A stretch of DNA of 64,000 nt from Methylomonas methanica (GCA_001644045.1 LUUF01000059.1:124001-188000), one strand, 5' to 3'. Shown: positions 26,596 to 36,783, counted from the first letter of the stretch. Numbers and translations: made by a program. Notes: generated from the sequence alone by a model not told the origin.

Positions 26596-28521
26596 TTATT
26601 TGGCAGAAACAACGTCCCAGGCTCCGAACGCTACCTCTCTAGTGGTAAATTTTAAGTCGGCAGGAGGATTGCTAAAGCTTAATCGGTAGGCCCCACCATA
26701 GCCGCTTTGCGGATAAATCATTTCTGCACGCACCCAATTGGGGGTCGCATTCAATGCGGCAAAAGCTGGATTAGTGTTGTCCATAAACATATAGGTAAAC
26801 CCATGCTGATAGATTTGTATCCAGAATTTCTCCGGTTGCTTAGAATCAAAAGCTATACCTTCGTCTTTTTTGCCATTGGTGCATTGAATTAAATCGGGAC
26901 GCAACCAAAACCGGTAATAGCTTCCTAGATAAACGCGCGCTCCTAGACCTGCATTTTGATTAAGAGATTCGTAAACATTGCGGGACAATACCTCATCAAT
27001 TTGTAGATTTTTTTCGGATTGATCGCCAACAAAATATTCATAGGCTGCGGCAACACGAAAAACCTCCAGACTCCAACTTACGTAAAAAACCAATATCGTC
27101 GCTAAAGACGCCAGCGTAATGGTGCAGTTTATCCAGCGATCTATATATGACGCGCGCTCCATAGCCCACGCTGCCGGAACAGTAAAGAGCAATAAGGTCG
27201 CTAGAAAGTAACGCGGCATTGGTACGCCAGGAAATAGAATAATCCAAGCAAGTAACCCCGTTGCACCGGCAACAAAAAGGCCAGTAGCTTTGCTGGACCA
27301 TTGTCCAGCCTTACAAAACATCAAAATTAGTAAAGGAAAAAAAGCAAGCATCAGCGGCGATAAATTTCCATATTGAGCCCAGAAACTTCCAAAAAATGGC
27401 CAGAACAGATAGGTATAAACAATCCGCCGAGTTGTTTCATCACTAAAATAGTGATGGTTTCCATACGTATCCACAAGCGTATTCAACAAAATATGATTCT
27501 TTAACAGATGTGGAATAAGCGGAATAGCAATTGCCAGGACAAAAACAAACGAATATTTAATAAGCGTTTTGAGTAACAACTGACTGGAGCCGATAGTTTT
27601 TCTATTTAACGAGTATACATTTAAGTCTTTCCAAAAAAGCAGAACAAACATGCTAGGTAAAAACGCCACGATGTAACTAAGCTTTGCAACCAAGGCAAAT
27701 CCGGTGAAAACCCCAGCTATTGTCACAGAATTTCTGCGACTTTCTCGATTATCGCAATCTTTAAGGGCATATAACACCGCAGGCAGCGCAAAAACAGCGG
27801 CAAACAGATCTGTCTTGCCTTGTCCCCAGAAGTAAGCAACTGCGGATGACGTCGATAGCATCACCAAACTTAAAAGTTGTCCCCGCCTCCCAAGACCAGC
27901 GTTACGTGAGATCGCAATCAATAAAACAGCGCCGGCGAGACTTATCACCCATGAGAATAAGCGGGGCGAAGCGCCCGGCATATCCAAAAGAAAAAGGGCC
28001 GCCAACTGCATTTCAGCTAATAACCCGACGCTGGTGAACCCTTCGTAAGCTGGCAAAGGTATTAAACGGTGAGATGCAGCCACAACCTTCGGCAAAGCAA
28101 GATAAAAAGCTCGTGCATCCCCATCAATCCTACCTACGACAGCAGAAGCTCCAGAAAGCAACAACAAAACAGCGGCAACTGCTAATAATTGCCATAAAAA
28201 TGATGCTTTGATGAAAACGAGCGCATTTTTTTGTAGTACTGAGGGTAAAGCGTAAATACTAGAGAAACCCTTCCAGAGTCCAATGAATGTTAAAGGTAAT
28301 AAAACTCCAAGCAAAAGTGGCTTGGTAAATATCCCTATCAACGCGAGCACTAAAAAAAGACTGCCTAAAACCCCCTGCCCCATCACAAAGGCTATAACAT
28401 ATTCAACTGCGCAGTCTTCTTGAGGCCGGCTTCGAAATAAACTCAAAACCAATAGACCCACACCGACACAAGCAAACGAGAAAATAGCAAGTGGACCAAA
28501 AATCGAGATGAAATGCGACAT
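26596..28521 (-). CDS. Large polytopic membrane protein, GT39-like or related, function unproven
   Basis: 641 residues with about 11-13 predicted membrane segments in the first 460 residues and a soluble C-terminal tail of about 150 residues. An early periplasmic loop contains GRIDGDARAFYLALPK, with acidic residues placed much as in ArnT/PMT-type (GT-C) glycosyltransferases. Those enzymes take a sugar from a polyprenyl-phosphate carrier on the periplasmic side. A polyprenyl-phosphate glycosyltransferase (29141-29866) is close by and would make such a donor. The family call is inferred from topology, loop and context. Confidence 0.6.
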   Translation of the reverse strand: MSHFISIFGPLAIFSFACVGVGLLVLSLFRSRPQEDCAVEYVIAFVMGQGVLGSLFLVLALIGIFTKPLLLGVLLPLTFIGLWKGFSSIYALPSVLQKNALVFIKASFLWQLLAVAAVLLLLSGASAVVGRIDGDARAFYLALPKVVAASHRLIPLPAYEGFTSVGLLAEMQLAALFLLDMPGASPRLFSWVISLAGAVLLIAISRNAGLGRRGQLLSLVMLSTSSAVAYFWGQGKTDLFAAVFALPAVLYALKDCDNRESRRNSVTIAGVFTGFALVAKLSYIVAFLPSMFVLLFWKDLNVYSLNRKTIGSSQLLLKTLIKYSFVFVLAIAIPLIPHLLKNHILLNTLVDTYGNHHYFSDETTRRIVYTYLFWPFFGSFWAQYGNLSPLMLAFFPLLILMFCKAGQWSSKATGLFVAGATGLLAWIILFPGVPMPRYFLATLLLFTVPAAWAMERASYIDRWINCTITLASLATILVFYVSWSLEVFRVAAAYEYFVGDQSEKNLQIDEVLSRNVYESLNQNAGLGARVYLGSYYRFWLRPDLIQCTNGKKDEGIAFDSKQPEKFWIQIYQHGFTYMFMDNTNPAFAALNATPNWVRAEMIYPQSGYGGAYRLSFSNPPADLKFTTREVAFGAWDVVSAK

Positions 28522-28534
28522 TGATAATGGTCGT

Positions 28535-28711
28535 CTACTGAAGATAAGCTGCGGAAAGACTGGAAAAAAATAACTTTAACAGTTCGTCAAGCGTACCATC
28601 GGGATGAGTTTGATCTCTAAATACCGCAAATAGGTACACAACGACAACGACCCAACTGATCAGTGCAAATCGCTCGAACAAAGTAATTTTCATACGTAAT
28701 AACTTATTCAT
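28535..28711 (-). CDS. Small hydrophobic protein, 58 residues
   Basis: A short frame opening at ATG 28711 (MNKLLRMKITLFERFALISW; a second ATG is at 28693) and closing with TAG at 28535. It has one strongly hydrophobic segment (about residues 16-31, with five consecutive valines) and a charged C-terminal half containing DELLKLFFSSLSAAYL. No strong ribosome-binding site is visible. It fills the gap between the DUF2304 gene and the 641-residue membrane protein on the same strand, so it may be a small membrane subunit of that group. Whether it is translated is uncertain. Confidence 0.4.
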   Translation of the reverse strand: MNKLLRMKITLFERFALISWVVVVVYLFAVFRDQTHPDGTLDELLKLFFSSLSAAYLQ

Positions 28712-28778
28712 TGCGGAAAGAGTAGAACTTTACGAGTTTGAATACTCAAAAAAGTGGCCTATCAGCAAATTAAATTAT

Positions 28779-29144
28779 TCAATCGCGGACCCCAGACTCC
28801 ACCAGTTCCCGCAGCAATGCAAGCTCCTGAGTCAATAGCTTGACTTGATGAGTATGGGTCGAAATTCGTACCAAACAATCTAGCATCAGAAAGGCAATCA
28901 GGGCAAAGAATACTACCGCTAGAACCATGAGTAATTCGCGATCACCCAAGGTTGAGGTAAAACCGAACAGCGGCAACCATTGCCACAACAATACAGCCAA
29001 AAATGCAGCCCCTTCGGCAAGTATCCAACGCACCGTAACGTGCGCATTAAGACGACCGGAACGCATCAACCACAACGTGTAAAAAAACAAAAGAGCAAGC
29101 ACACCGAGGCAAATGCTTTGTAGAGTAAAGGAAGTAGACATCAT
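28779..29144 (-). CDS. DUF2304 family membrane protein
   Basis: 121 residues from the ATG at 29144, which overlaps the stop of the glycosyltransferase gene by four bases. A longer frame to 29258 would lie inside that gene. Three membrane helices are apparent (about 5-24, 37-58 and 66-90), followed by a short helical tail ending LLTQELALLRELVESG. DUF2304 proteins are commonly encoded beside dolichol-phosphate-mannose-synthase-like enzymes and are thought to be their membrane partners. The arrangement here is the same. Confidence 0.85.
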   Translation of the reverse strand: MMSTSFTLQSICLGVLALLFFYTLWLMRSGRLNAHVTVRWILAEGAAFLAVLLWQWLPLFGFTSTLGDRELLMVLAVVFFALIAFLMLDCLVRISTHTHQVKLLTQELALLRELVESGVRD

Positions 29145-29866
29145 GCGCGGGTTCTCCGAGGTGTTTTGTAGAGTAGCCCCATAAATCCGACGATTACTCG
29201 CAACGGATAGAGCATCGCTCTGACAAAGGTAAACAAAGACTGACCGCCAGAGCGGCAACGCATCCTGACAGGGCGTTCGATAACCCTAAAGCCGGCCTGA
29301 TGTAGCATTAACAGGGCTTCAGCTTCAGGATGATCGACGGGATACTCTGTGGCAAAAAAACTGAAAGCCGCACGATTAAGCGCCCTAAAGCCGGAAGTTG
29401 TGTCATGAACACGTAACCCAGTCGCTAAATAAAGAATACCAGTGGAAAAGTACATGCCCATGCGCCGCGCAAATGGTGTGCTATAACTACTATCTGGAGC
29501 CTTTGGCAAATAGCGGGAACCAATCACACAATCCGCTTCGCCGGTAACGATTGGAGCTATAATGGTCTGAAACTGACTGGGGTCATGTTGACCATCTCCG
29601 TCGACCTGGACGACGATGTCATAACCATTGCGTAGCGCATATAAAAAACCCGTTTGAACACCACCACCGATTCCAAGATTGACCGGCAGTGACAGCACCG
29701 GAACCCCGGCGGCTCTCGCTACCTGTTCGGTGGCGTCAGATGAAGCATCATTTACTACCACTGCATCACAACCGGTTCGCTTTACCTCATCCAACAAACT
29801 CGGCAGACTTTCTTCTTCATTGTGAGAAGGTATTACTATTAGAACTTTCAAAATTTCGTTACTCAT
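29141..29866 (-). CDS. Polyprenyl-phosphate glycosyltransferase (DPM1-like GT2)
   Basis: 241 residues. VLIVIPSHNEEESLPSLL, VVVNDASSDAT and VVQVDGDGQHDPSQF give the GT-A core with its metal-binding aspartates, and DTTSGFRALNR is the signature of the dolichol/undecaprenyl-phosphate hexosyl transferase subgroup. The protein lacks the C-terminal membrane helices found in some relatives, consistent with the adjoining DUF2304 protein acting as anchor. Expected reaction: transfer of a hexose from a nucleotide sugar to undecaprenyl phosphate. The product could feed the GT39-like protein downstream. Confidence 0.9.
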   Translation of the reverse strand: MSNEILKVLIVIPSHNEEESLPSLLDEVKRTGCDAVVVNDASSDATEQVARAAGVPVLSLPVNLGIGGGVQTGFLYALRNGYDIVVQVDGDGQHDPSQFQTIIAPIVTGEADCVIGSRYLPKAPDSSYSTPFARRMGMYFSTGILYLATGLRVHDTTSGFRALNRAAFSFFATEYPVDHPEAEALLMLHQAGFRVIERPVRMRCRSGGQSLFTFVRAMLYPLRVIVGFMGLLYKTPRRTRA

Positions 29867-29918
29867 TTAGTTCAGTTTTTATTGTGACCTAGTGGTACGT
29901 GCGGGTATATACTCAAGT

Positions 29919-30422
29919 CTACCCCCTCAAATTCCGAACATCACCGATAACCCTTGCTGGCACTCCGCCAACAATGGCATATTCTGGTACATCCTTGGTA
30001 ACAACAGCACCCGCTCCGATCACAGCACAGCGCCCTATATGAACTGAAGGCAAAATAATGGCGTTTACACCAACATATACTCCGTCTTCGATAACGACAT
30101 CCCCAATAGTATATTCATGACCTACAATTTCCTGTGTTAAAGGTGTAAAAGCCGTATGACATATAACCTTCGCCCCACGGGTAATATAAACATGATCACC
30201 TATACTTATATGTTCTGGAAACGACGAATCAATTAAAACATTAGGTGCGATATATATGGTTTTATAATTATTAATATTAACTCCACGCACTTTATGTAAC
30301 CACGCTGAAAGCCACGGCGGAGCAATAGAGACGTAGGCAAAATAACTGAGAAACCCTTTTATTAGAAAATGGTAATTGGTAAAATACTTAAGCATCAAAG
30401 ATGTTTTCGGGTTATCTGGCAT
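29919..30422 (-). CDS. Hexapeptide-repeat acyltransferase (WcaF/LacA type)
   Basis: 167 residues. The second half is built of hexapeptide repeats of the left-handed beta-helix kind: [48 protein letters not shown], ending in the [12 protein letters not shown] motif shared by acetyltransferases of the maltose/galactoside and WcaF groups. The N-terminal region is mixed and probably provides trimer contacts. It most likely O-acetylates a sugar of the glycan using acetyl-CoA. It stands in a run with the GNAT and aminotransferase genes. Confidence 0.88.
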   Translation of the reverse strand: MPDNPKTSLMLKYFTNYHFLIKGFLSYFAYVSIAPPWLSAWLHKVRGVNINNYKTIYIAPNVLIDSSFPEHISIGDHVYITRGAKVICHTAFTPLTQEIVGHEYTIGDVVIEDGVYVGVNAIILPSVHIGRCAVIGAGAVVTKDVPEYAIVGGVPARVIGDVRNLRG

Positions 30423-30517
30423 TTTATGCTGTTTATTATTTTAACTAACGGAATTTTATATTTAATTACTGATTGTTGTTAATATCTATGAACCATAAAT
30501 CACGCCACTCAGAATGA

Positions 30518-30994
30518 TCAATGACTTACCGTTAAAACAAGGTTCGAAAATTCTCCTGAATGACTTTCCTGCTTAAATCCCAAAGCACTAAAGAGCTTCA
30601 AGCTGGGTTCATTATTCAAACGGACTACCGCCGACACAGACTCAGAAGCGTGATCAACATAAAACGTTGTCAAGGCCAATTTTAGTAACTTGCGCCCCAA
30701 CCCTTGTCCACGTAATTCGGGAGCTATCGCAATATTGACCTCCCAAGTTGACTCTCGAACATAATCAAATCGAACCGCGCCTACTTTTTTCTTATTCAAA
30801 ACACCAATCAGAAGAAGTCTTTCCGAGTTGTCCAAAACTCCAGAGTACCAACTCATGTGGGCTGCCTCACTAATTGGCTCGTTCTGTCTCGACATAGCGC
30901 AAACAATAGGATCGTTCCGCCAACGTAAAACATCCATTGCGTCTTCAAGTTTCGCGTGCCGGATATTGAGTTGCTGGCAAACGTTGTTTGGCAT
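30518..30994 (-). CDS. GNAT family N-acetyltransferase
   Basis: 158 residues. LNIRHAKLEDAMDVLRWRNDP opens the fold (here given in part: RHAKLEDAMDVLRWRNDP), and the acetyl-CoA binding loop APELRGQGLGRKLL lies near residues 95-108. The RWRNDP entry is typical of PseH/RimJ-like enzymes that acetylate the 4-amino group of UDP-amino-sugars. It directly follows the PseC-like aminotransferase, so an amino-then-acetyl reaction pair is likely. The 4-amino sugar substrate is inferred. Confidence 0.85.
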   Translation of the reverse strand: MPNNVCQQLNIRHAKLEDAMDVLRWRNDPIVCAMSRQNEPISEAAHMSWYSGVLDNSERLLLIGVLNKKKVGAVRFDYVRESTWEVNIAIAPELRGQGLGRKLLKLALTTFYVDHASESVSAVVRLNNEPSLKLFSALGFKQESHSGEFSNLVLTVSH

Positions 30995-31011
30995 CGCCTT
31001 ATCTCAACCGT

Positions 31012-32199
31012 TCATTTTTGATAATTTGTCCATACCTTATTGATAGCAGTCACCACGTCAGCGATATCCTTATCGCTCATACTCGGATAAATGGGAAGAC
31101 TGATCATTCGTTCGTACTCCAGTTCGGCAACAGGCCACTGCCCTCGTTTATAACCGAGGTTCGCGTAATAAGTCATCCACGGAATTGGAATGTAGTGAAC
31201 GTTGACACCAATATTTTCCGCACGTAACGCCGCAAATATTTCAGAGCGAGATACTTTTACCGTTTCCAGATTTAGACGGACGATATATAGATGCCAAGCA
31301 GAAAGACAATCATCCCGTTGCACCGGCAAATGCAGCATTGCCAGACTCTGCAATGCGGAATTATAGGCATCCACTATTTCGCGTCGACGCAATAACCAGC
31401 GCTCTGATTTGGCTAGCTGGCTAATACCAAGAGCGCAATTGATATCAGGGAGCCGATAGTTATAGCCAAGATCGACTACGTCATATTCCCAAGAATTGGT
31501 TTTATTTCGAGCATGTAAATCCAGGTCGATGCCGTGGTGCCGAAAAGAACGGACTCGCTTAGCGATGTTTACATCATCGGTCAATACCATGCCTCCTTCA
31601 CCCGTAGTGACATGTTTGACTGGATGAAAACTCAAGGTGGTAACATCTTGCAGGGTACCGACTTTCCTTCCCTTATAACTGGCACCCAATGAGTGAGCAG
31701 CATCTTCAATGATAGTTAGTCCGTGCTGATCGGCTATTCTGCGCAAAACGTCATGATCGCAAGGATGTCCGGCAAAATCGACGACCACAATCGCTTTGGT
31801 ACGAGAGGTGATTTTTCGCAAAACATCAGCCGGATCGATATTTAAGGTATCGGGCGACAGATCGGCAAACACCGGTTTTGCCCCAACATATAACACGCAA
31901 TTTGCACTAGCTACGAATGAAATAGCCGGAACGATAACTTCATCTCCGGGACCAACACCTGCGGCCCAAATTGCCGCATGAAGCGCTGCCGTTCCAGTAC
32001 TTAGAGCAGCCGCCTCGTTAGCACCCGTATAGTTGGCAACGGCAGCTTCAAATTCCTTTATTTTTGGCCCCGTAGTTAACCAGTCACTCCTCAAAACATC
32101 TTCCACCGCGAGACGGTCATCTTCATCAATAGCTTGCCGTGCATATGGAAGCATAGTTGCCTTGACAGGCTGACCACCGTCGATTGCCAGCTTAGTCAT
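31012..32199 (-). CDS. DegT/DnrJ/EryC1/StrS aminotransferase, PseC-like
   Basis: 395 residues from the ATG at 32199, which has AAGGAG eight bases upstream; in-frame ATG codons further out are not used. It opens with IDGGQPVKATMLPYARQ and VLRSDWLTTGPKIKEFE, close to the PseC pattern. The PLP lysine is Lys195 in FHPVKHVTTGEGG and the cofactor aspartate lies in IIEDAAHSLGA. PseC transfers an amino group to C4 of UDP-2-acetamido-2,6-dideoxy-beta-L-arabino-4-hexulose. That 4-keto sugar is also the first product of the 4,6-dehydratase/5-epimerase encoded three genes upstream, so the two could share an intermediate. Confidence 0.88.
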   Translation of the reverse strand: MTKLAIDGGQPVKATMLPYARQAIDEDDRLAVEDVLRSDWLTTGPKIKEFEAAVANYTGANEAAALSTGTAALHAAIWAAGVGPGDEVIVPAISFVASANCVLYVGAKPVFADLSPDTLNIDPADVLRKITSRTKAIVVVDFAGHPCDHDVLRRIADQHGLTIIEDAAHSLGASYKGRKVGTLQDVTTLSFHPVKHVTTGEGGMVLTDDVNIAKRVRSFRHHGIDLDLHARNKTNSWEYDVVDLGYNYRLPDINCALGISQLAKSERWLLRRREIVDAYNSALQSLAMLHLPVQRDDCLSAWHLYIVRLNLETVKVSRSEIFAALRAENIGVNVHYIPIPWMTYYANLGYKRGQWPVAELEYERMISLPIYPSMSDKDIADVVTAINKVWTNYQK

Positions 32200-32305
32200 G
32201 AAAACTTCTCCTTGCATAAACGCTCTGGGGTCACCGCGCACACCACTATAATTTGGGTGGTGCCTTCACCAAAGTTCCGCTTATTAAATCCGAAAAAATT
32301 TAGAT

Positions 32306-33430
32306 TCATTTCGACCACACCACCCTATTCACAAAATCCGTATAACTCAAAACGATACCCAGCACTTTTTTCGATACCGTCCCTCCCTCATAATCAGGAA
32401 CCACTCTAAACTCCCGACTTTTGTCACCGTGCAGCGTTGCTACAACGCGAACTGCATCGAGAACTCGTTCCGCCTTAAGACCGCTCATGATCAGAACGCC
32501 ATCGTCCATACCTTCGGGCCGTTCATGAGCGTTGCGAATCGTCACTGCCGGCAAGTTCAACAGTGAGGCCTCTTCAGTAATAGTGCCGCTATCAGAGAGC
32601 ACACAAAATGCTTCGGTTTGCAGTTTGACGTAATCAAAAAAACCAAACGGTTTCAAAAACTGAATACGGGAATCCAAACCATCCAGTCCTAGTTTCTCCA
32701 GGCGCTGTTTAGTACGTGGATGCGTCGATACGATGACAGGGGTGTTATATTGAGTGACCAGGGCCTGCAGAGTATTCAGCAAGTCCTGTAGATTTTCGGC
32801 GGCATCAACGTTTTCTTCCCGATGTGCACTTAGCAGGAAATATTGTTTTGACTGCAAGTTAAGGCGGTCAAGCACGTCAGAGCCCGTTATTTTGGGCATG
32901 TAGTAATCAAGCACTTCCTGCATGTGCGAACCCGTTTTTATAATTCTGTCGGCAGGTATACCTTCCGCCAACAAATAGCGCCGAGCATGTTCGGTAAGAA
33001 CCAGATTGATATCACTCAAATGATCCAGAATCTTACGATTTAATTCTTCCGGTACCCGCTGATCGAAACATCGATTACCCGCCTCCATATGAAATACCGG
33101 TATCTTACGGCGCTTTGCGGCAATGACCGACAAACAAGAGTTAGTATCCCCGTAAAGCATTAAAGCATTAGGAGACTCTTGATCTAAAACCGCGTCGGCT
33201 CTCTCAATGACTCGAGCGATAGTTTGCGCGGCATTGTCGCCGACCGCTCCCAGAAAATGATCCGGCTTACGAATCTCCAGGTCATCAAAAAATATCTGGT
33301 TTAGCTCGTAATCAAAATTTTGACCTGTATGCACCAATATATGTTTTGTATGCCTATCAAACTCGGCAATAACACGTGACATTTTGATGAGCTCCGGTCG
33401 TGTGCCAACGATAGTCATCACTTTAAGCAT
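32306..33430 (-). CDS. UDP-N-acetyl-L-aminosugar 2-epimerase (FnlC/WbjD/WbvD-like)
   Basis: 374 residues from the ATG at 33430 (a TTG one codon earlier is less likely). The ATG lies inside the end of the upstream gene, an overlap of 8 bases. It has the WecB-type epimerase features VMTIVGTRPELIKM, VHTGQNFDYEL, VFHMEAGNR, LSAHREENVD and LSDSGTITEEAS. In this operon order (4,6-dehydratase/5-epimerase, reductase, 2-epimerase) it matches the enzyme that inverts C2 of the UDP-L-sugar in L-FucNAc and L-QuiNAc pathways rather than making UDP-ManNAc. The specific epimer is inferred from context. Confidence 0.88.
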   Translation of the reverse strand: MLKVMTIVGTRPELIKMSRVIAEFDRHTKHILVHTGQNFDYELNQIFFDDLEIRKPDHFLGAVGDNAAQTIARVIERADAVLDQESPNALMLYGDTNSCLSVIAAKRRKIPVFHMEAGNRCFDQRVPEELNRKILDHLSDINLVLTEHARRYLLAEGIPADRIIKTGSHMQEVLDYYMPKITGSDVLDRLNLQSKQYFLLSAHREENVDAAENLQDLLNTLQALVTQYNTPVIVSTHPRTKQRLEKLGLDGLDSRIQFLKPFGFFDYVKLQTEAFCVLSDSGTITEEASLLNLPAVTIRNAHERPEGMDDGVLIMSGLKAERVLDAVRVVATLHGDKSREFRVVPDYEGGTVSKKVLGIVLSYTDFVNRVVWSK

Positions 33431-34433
33431 CAAGTTGCTCCTGCATCGACTCCAGACTAAGCAGTAACTTCTTTACACCGTCAACATCCAGCCGTTCTGT
33501 ATTGTGTGAGGTGTAGTCGTCAAGCGACGAGATGATCGTTTCACCCTCAACAAAGTATTTGGCATAGTTCAAATCCCGATTGTCGGCAGGAATTCTATAG
33601 TACTGCCCCATATCTTCCGCCTTCGCCATTTCCTCTCGAGATACCAATGTTTCGTAGAGTTTCTCCCCGTGTCGAGTACCAATCACGCGCACTTCATTAT
33701 CTTTTTCGAAAATACTTTTCAGCGCTTGCACCAACACTTCTACAGTGGATGCTGGTGCTTTTTGCACAAAAATATCACCTTGCCGACCATGTTCGAAAGC
33801 GTACAACACCAGATCAACCGAATCCTCCAGGGACATCAGGAAACGGGTCATCGCCGGATCGGTAATCGTCATCGGTTTTCCTTCCTTAAGCTGATTGACA
33901 AACAAAGGAATAACCGACCCGCGTGAAGCCATCACATTACCGTAACGAGTTGCGCACAAAACGGTCTCACCCTCATTGCGCATTCTGGACTTTGCAACCA
34001 TGAGCTTTTCCATCATGGCTTTGGATAAGCCCATGGCGTTAATCGGATAAACCGCTTTATCGGTACTAAGCACAACTACACGATCAACATGATTGGCAAT
34101 AGCTGCATTCATTACATTTTCAGCACCTAATATATTGGTACGAACTGCTTCCATGGGATAAAACTCACAAGAAGGCACTTGCTTGAGCGCTGCGGCATGA
34201 AAAACGTAATCCACGCCCTTCATTGCCTCATTGATACTGCTGTAATTACGAATATCGCCAATATAAAACTTTAGCTTTGGATTATTAATCGCGATTCGCA
34301 TATCTTCTTGTTTTTTTTCATCGCGACTAAATATTCTAATTTCCCGAACAGCGGTATTCAGACAACGCTTAAGCACTGCGTTACCAAAAGAACCAGTACC
34401 GCCAACTATCATTAAAACTTTGTTTTCAAACAT
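33423..34433 (-). CDS. UDP-GlcNAc 4,6-dehydratase/5-epimerase (FnlA/WbjB/WbvB/CapE-like)
   Basis: 336 residues. The Rossmann motif MIVGGTGSFGNAVL opens the protein, and STDKAVYPINAMGLSKAMME carries the catalytic region. As in the CapE/WbjB group the usual tyrosine of YxxxK is replaced by Met (MGLSK). RYGNVMASRGSVIPLF is also diagnostic for this family. It converts UDP-GlcNAc to a 4-keto-6-deoxy-L-hexose. The gene ends inside the start of the 2-epimerase gene and begins 3 bases after the reductase gene, forming a tight three-gene unit. Confidence 0.92.
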   Translation of the reverse strand: MFENKVLMIVGGTGSFGNAVLKRCLNTAVREIRIFSRDEKKQEDMRIAINNPKLKFYIGDIRNYSSINEAMKGVDYVFHAAALKQVPSCEFYPMEAVRTNILGAENVMNAAIANHVDRVVVLSTDKAVYPINAMGLSKAMMEKLMVAKSRMRNEGETVLCATRYGNVMASRGSVIPLFVNQLKEGKPMTITDPAMTRFLMSLEDSVDLVLYAFEHGRQGDIFVQKAPASTVEVLVQALKSIFEKDNEVRVIGTRHGEKLYETLVSREEMAKAEDMGQYYRIPADNRDLNYAKYFVEGETIISSLDDYTSHNTERLDVDGVKKLLLSLESMQEQLDA

Positions 34434-34436
34434 TCA

Positions 34437-35303
34437 TTAATCCAAGTGTTTTTGAAATTCAAACATGCTTTTTATTAGTTCCGACCATTCCGGGGCTTGG
34501 TATCCGGTTATTTGATTAAAACGCAAACTATTCAATGATCGATTTATAACTAAAGTTTCATCCGGCACTATCTTGTTCGACTTACCATAAACATCCGCTA
34601 CCAATTTTAAAAGCTCAAACTTATTAATCGGTTCAGCAGCTACATGATATACCCCAAATAACTTTTCATTCTTAAGCACATAGTCCTTCACCACATGCGC
34701 TAACTCATTAGTAGGCAATCCGGAAAATATTGCCTTCTTGAAGCCTTTGACATCACCTTTTTGGGCTAAAAACCATCCGATCAAGCTTCTCGATCCCGAT
34801 AACTCGTGACCGATAATCGATGTGCGCAAAGTAACAGCATGTGGATAATCAACTTCGCCCAGCAGCTTAGTTCTTCCGTAAAGATCGTAGGCATCCGGAA
34901 AATCCGATTCCAAATACCCCCCCTTGGCACCAGAGAAAACACAATCGGTACTAATATGGATTAACCGTGCACCGACAAGTTTACAAAGTGCCGCCAATCG
35001 GTGAGGAAGCAGGGTATTGATAGGAACGGCAAGTAAAGGATTATTTACTTCGAATAATTGCTTAACTAAGCCAATACAGTTAATCACCACTTGCGGCTTA
35101 AACCCATCAAACAAACGAATCAATGAATCTTGATTTTCAACGTCAACATTGTGGACAATTTTCGCAGCCAGATCCGCAGAAAAATAAGCCGTTAAATGTT
35201 GATTGCGCGCCGTCCCACATACATTTAGAGCTGTATCTGCAGATAGATGCCTAAACATTGCGTTACCTAACATCCCGGTAACACCTAAAATCAAAACGTT
35301 CAT
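34437..35303 (-). CDS. RmlD-like NAD(P)-dependent reductase of UDP-L-amino-sugar pathway (WbvR-like)
   Basis: 288 residues. It begins MNVLILGVTGMLGNAMFRHL, with the SDR motif HISTDCVFSG and the catalytic pair YGRTK (DLYGRTKLLGE). At 288 residues it lacks the C-terminal cupin-like extension present in CapF/WbjC-type enzymes (about 370 residues) and instead resembles WbvR, the RmlD-like reductase used with WbvB and WbvD to make UDP-L-QuiNAc. This length difference is the main reason to favour L-QuiNAc over L-FucNAc as the end product. Gene spacing to the dehydratase is 3 bases. Confidence 0.82.
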   Translation of the reverse strand: MNVLILGVTGMLGNAMFRHLSADTALNVCGTARNQHLTAYFSADLAAKIVHNVDVENQDSLIRLFDGFKPQVVINCIGLVKQLFEVNNPLLAVPINTLLPHRLAALCKLVGARLIHISTDCVFSGAKGGYLESDFPDAYDLYGRTKLLGEVDYPHAVTLRTSIIGHELSGSRSLIGWFLAQKGDVKGFKKAIFSGLPTNELAHVVKDYVLKNEKLFGVYHVAAEPINKFELLKLVADVYGKSNKIVPDETLVINRSLNSLRFNQITGYQAPEWSELIKSMFEFQKHLD

Positions 35304-35348
35304 TTTATTACCTTTGTGATGACACTACCCAAAATATTAACCGTGGTA

Positions 35349-35896
35349 TCAAATAAATATCTCGGCTTCTTGGAAGCGACGCCCCAACTGATCTTTCCCC
35401 GATAACGCCGGCTTATCTAGTAAGGGCCATTCAATCTGCAAATATCCATCATCCCAGGCGATGCAACACTCACATTCCGGTGCATAGTAATCAGTGGTTT
35501 TATATAAAAACTCAGCTGTTTCAGACAGCGTCAGAAACCCATGCGCAAATCCTTCCGGTATCCACATTTGCTGCTTATTTTCGGCAGAAAGTATCTCGCC
35601 GACCCACATTCCAAACGTAGGGGAACTCCTACGAATGTCCACCGCCACATCGAATACCTCGCCTTGGACCACCCGCACCAACTTGCCTTGAGCCTTAGGC
35701 GGCAATTGGTAATGTAATCCGCGCAGCACTCCTTTTTGAGATTTGGAATGGTTGTCCTGGACAAAATTGACACTTAAACCTGTCAACTCCTGAAAAACTT
35801 TTTCGTTGAAGCTTTCAAAGAAAAAACCGCGTTCATCACCAAATAGCTTTGGCGTAAATAAAATGACATCGGGTATAGCAAGTCTAGTTGCCTGCA

Positions 35897-35897
<1 letters not shown>
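35349..35897 (-). CDS. rmlC: dTDP-4-dehydrorhamnose 3,5-epimerase
   Basis: 182 residues, the normal size. The cupin core is seen in the RGFFFESFNEKVF opening, QDNHSKSQKGVLRGLHYQLPP with the catalytic histidine in LRGLHYQ, and GFAHGFLTLSE. It converts dTDP-4-keto-6-deoxy-D-glucose to the L-lyxo isomer, the third step of dTDP-L-rhamnose synthesis. Its ATG overlaps the stop of rmlA as TAATG. It is the last gene of the rml block, followed by the L-amino-sugar genes after about 45 bases. Confidence 0.96.
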
Positions 35898-36781
<884 letters not shown>

Positions 36782-36783
36782 AT

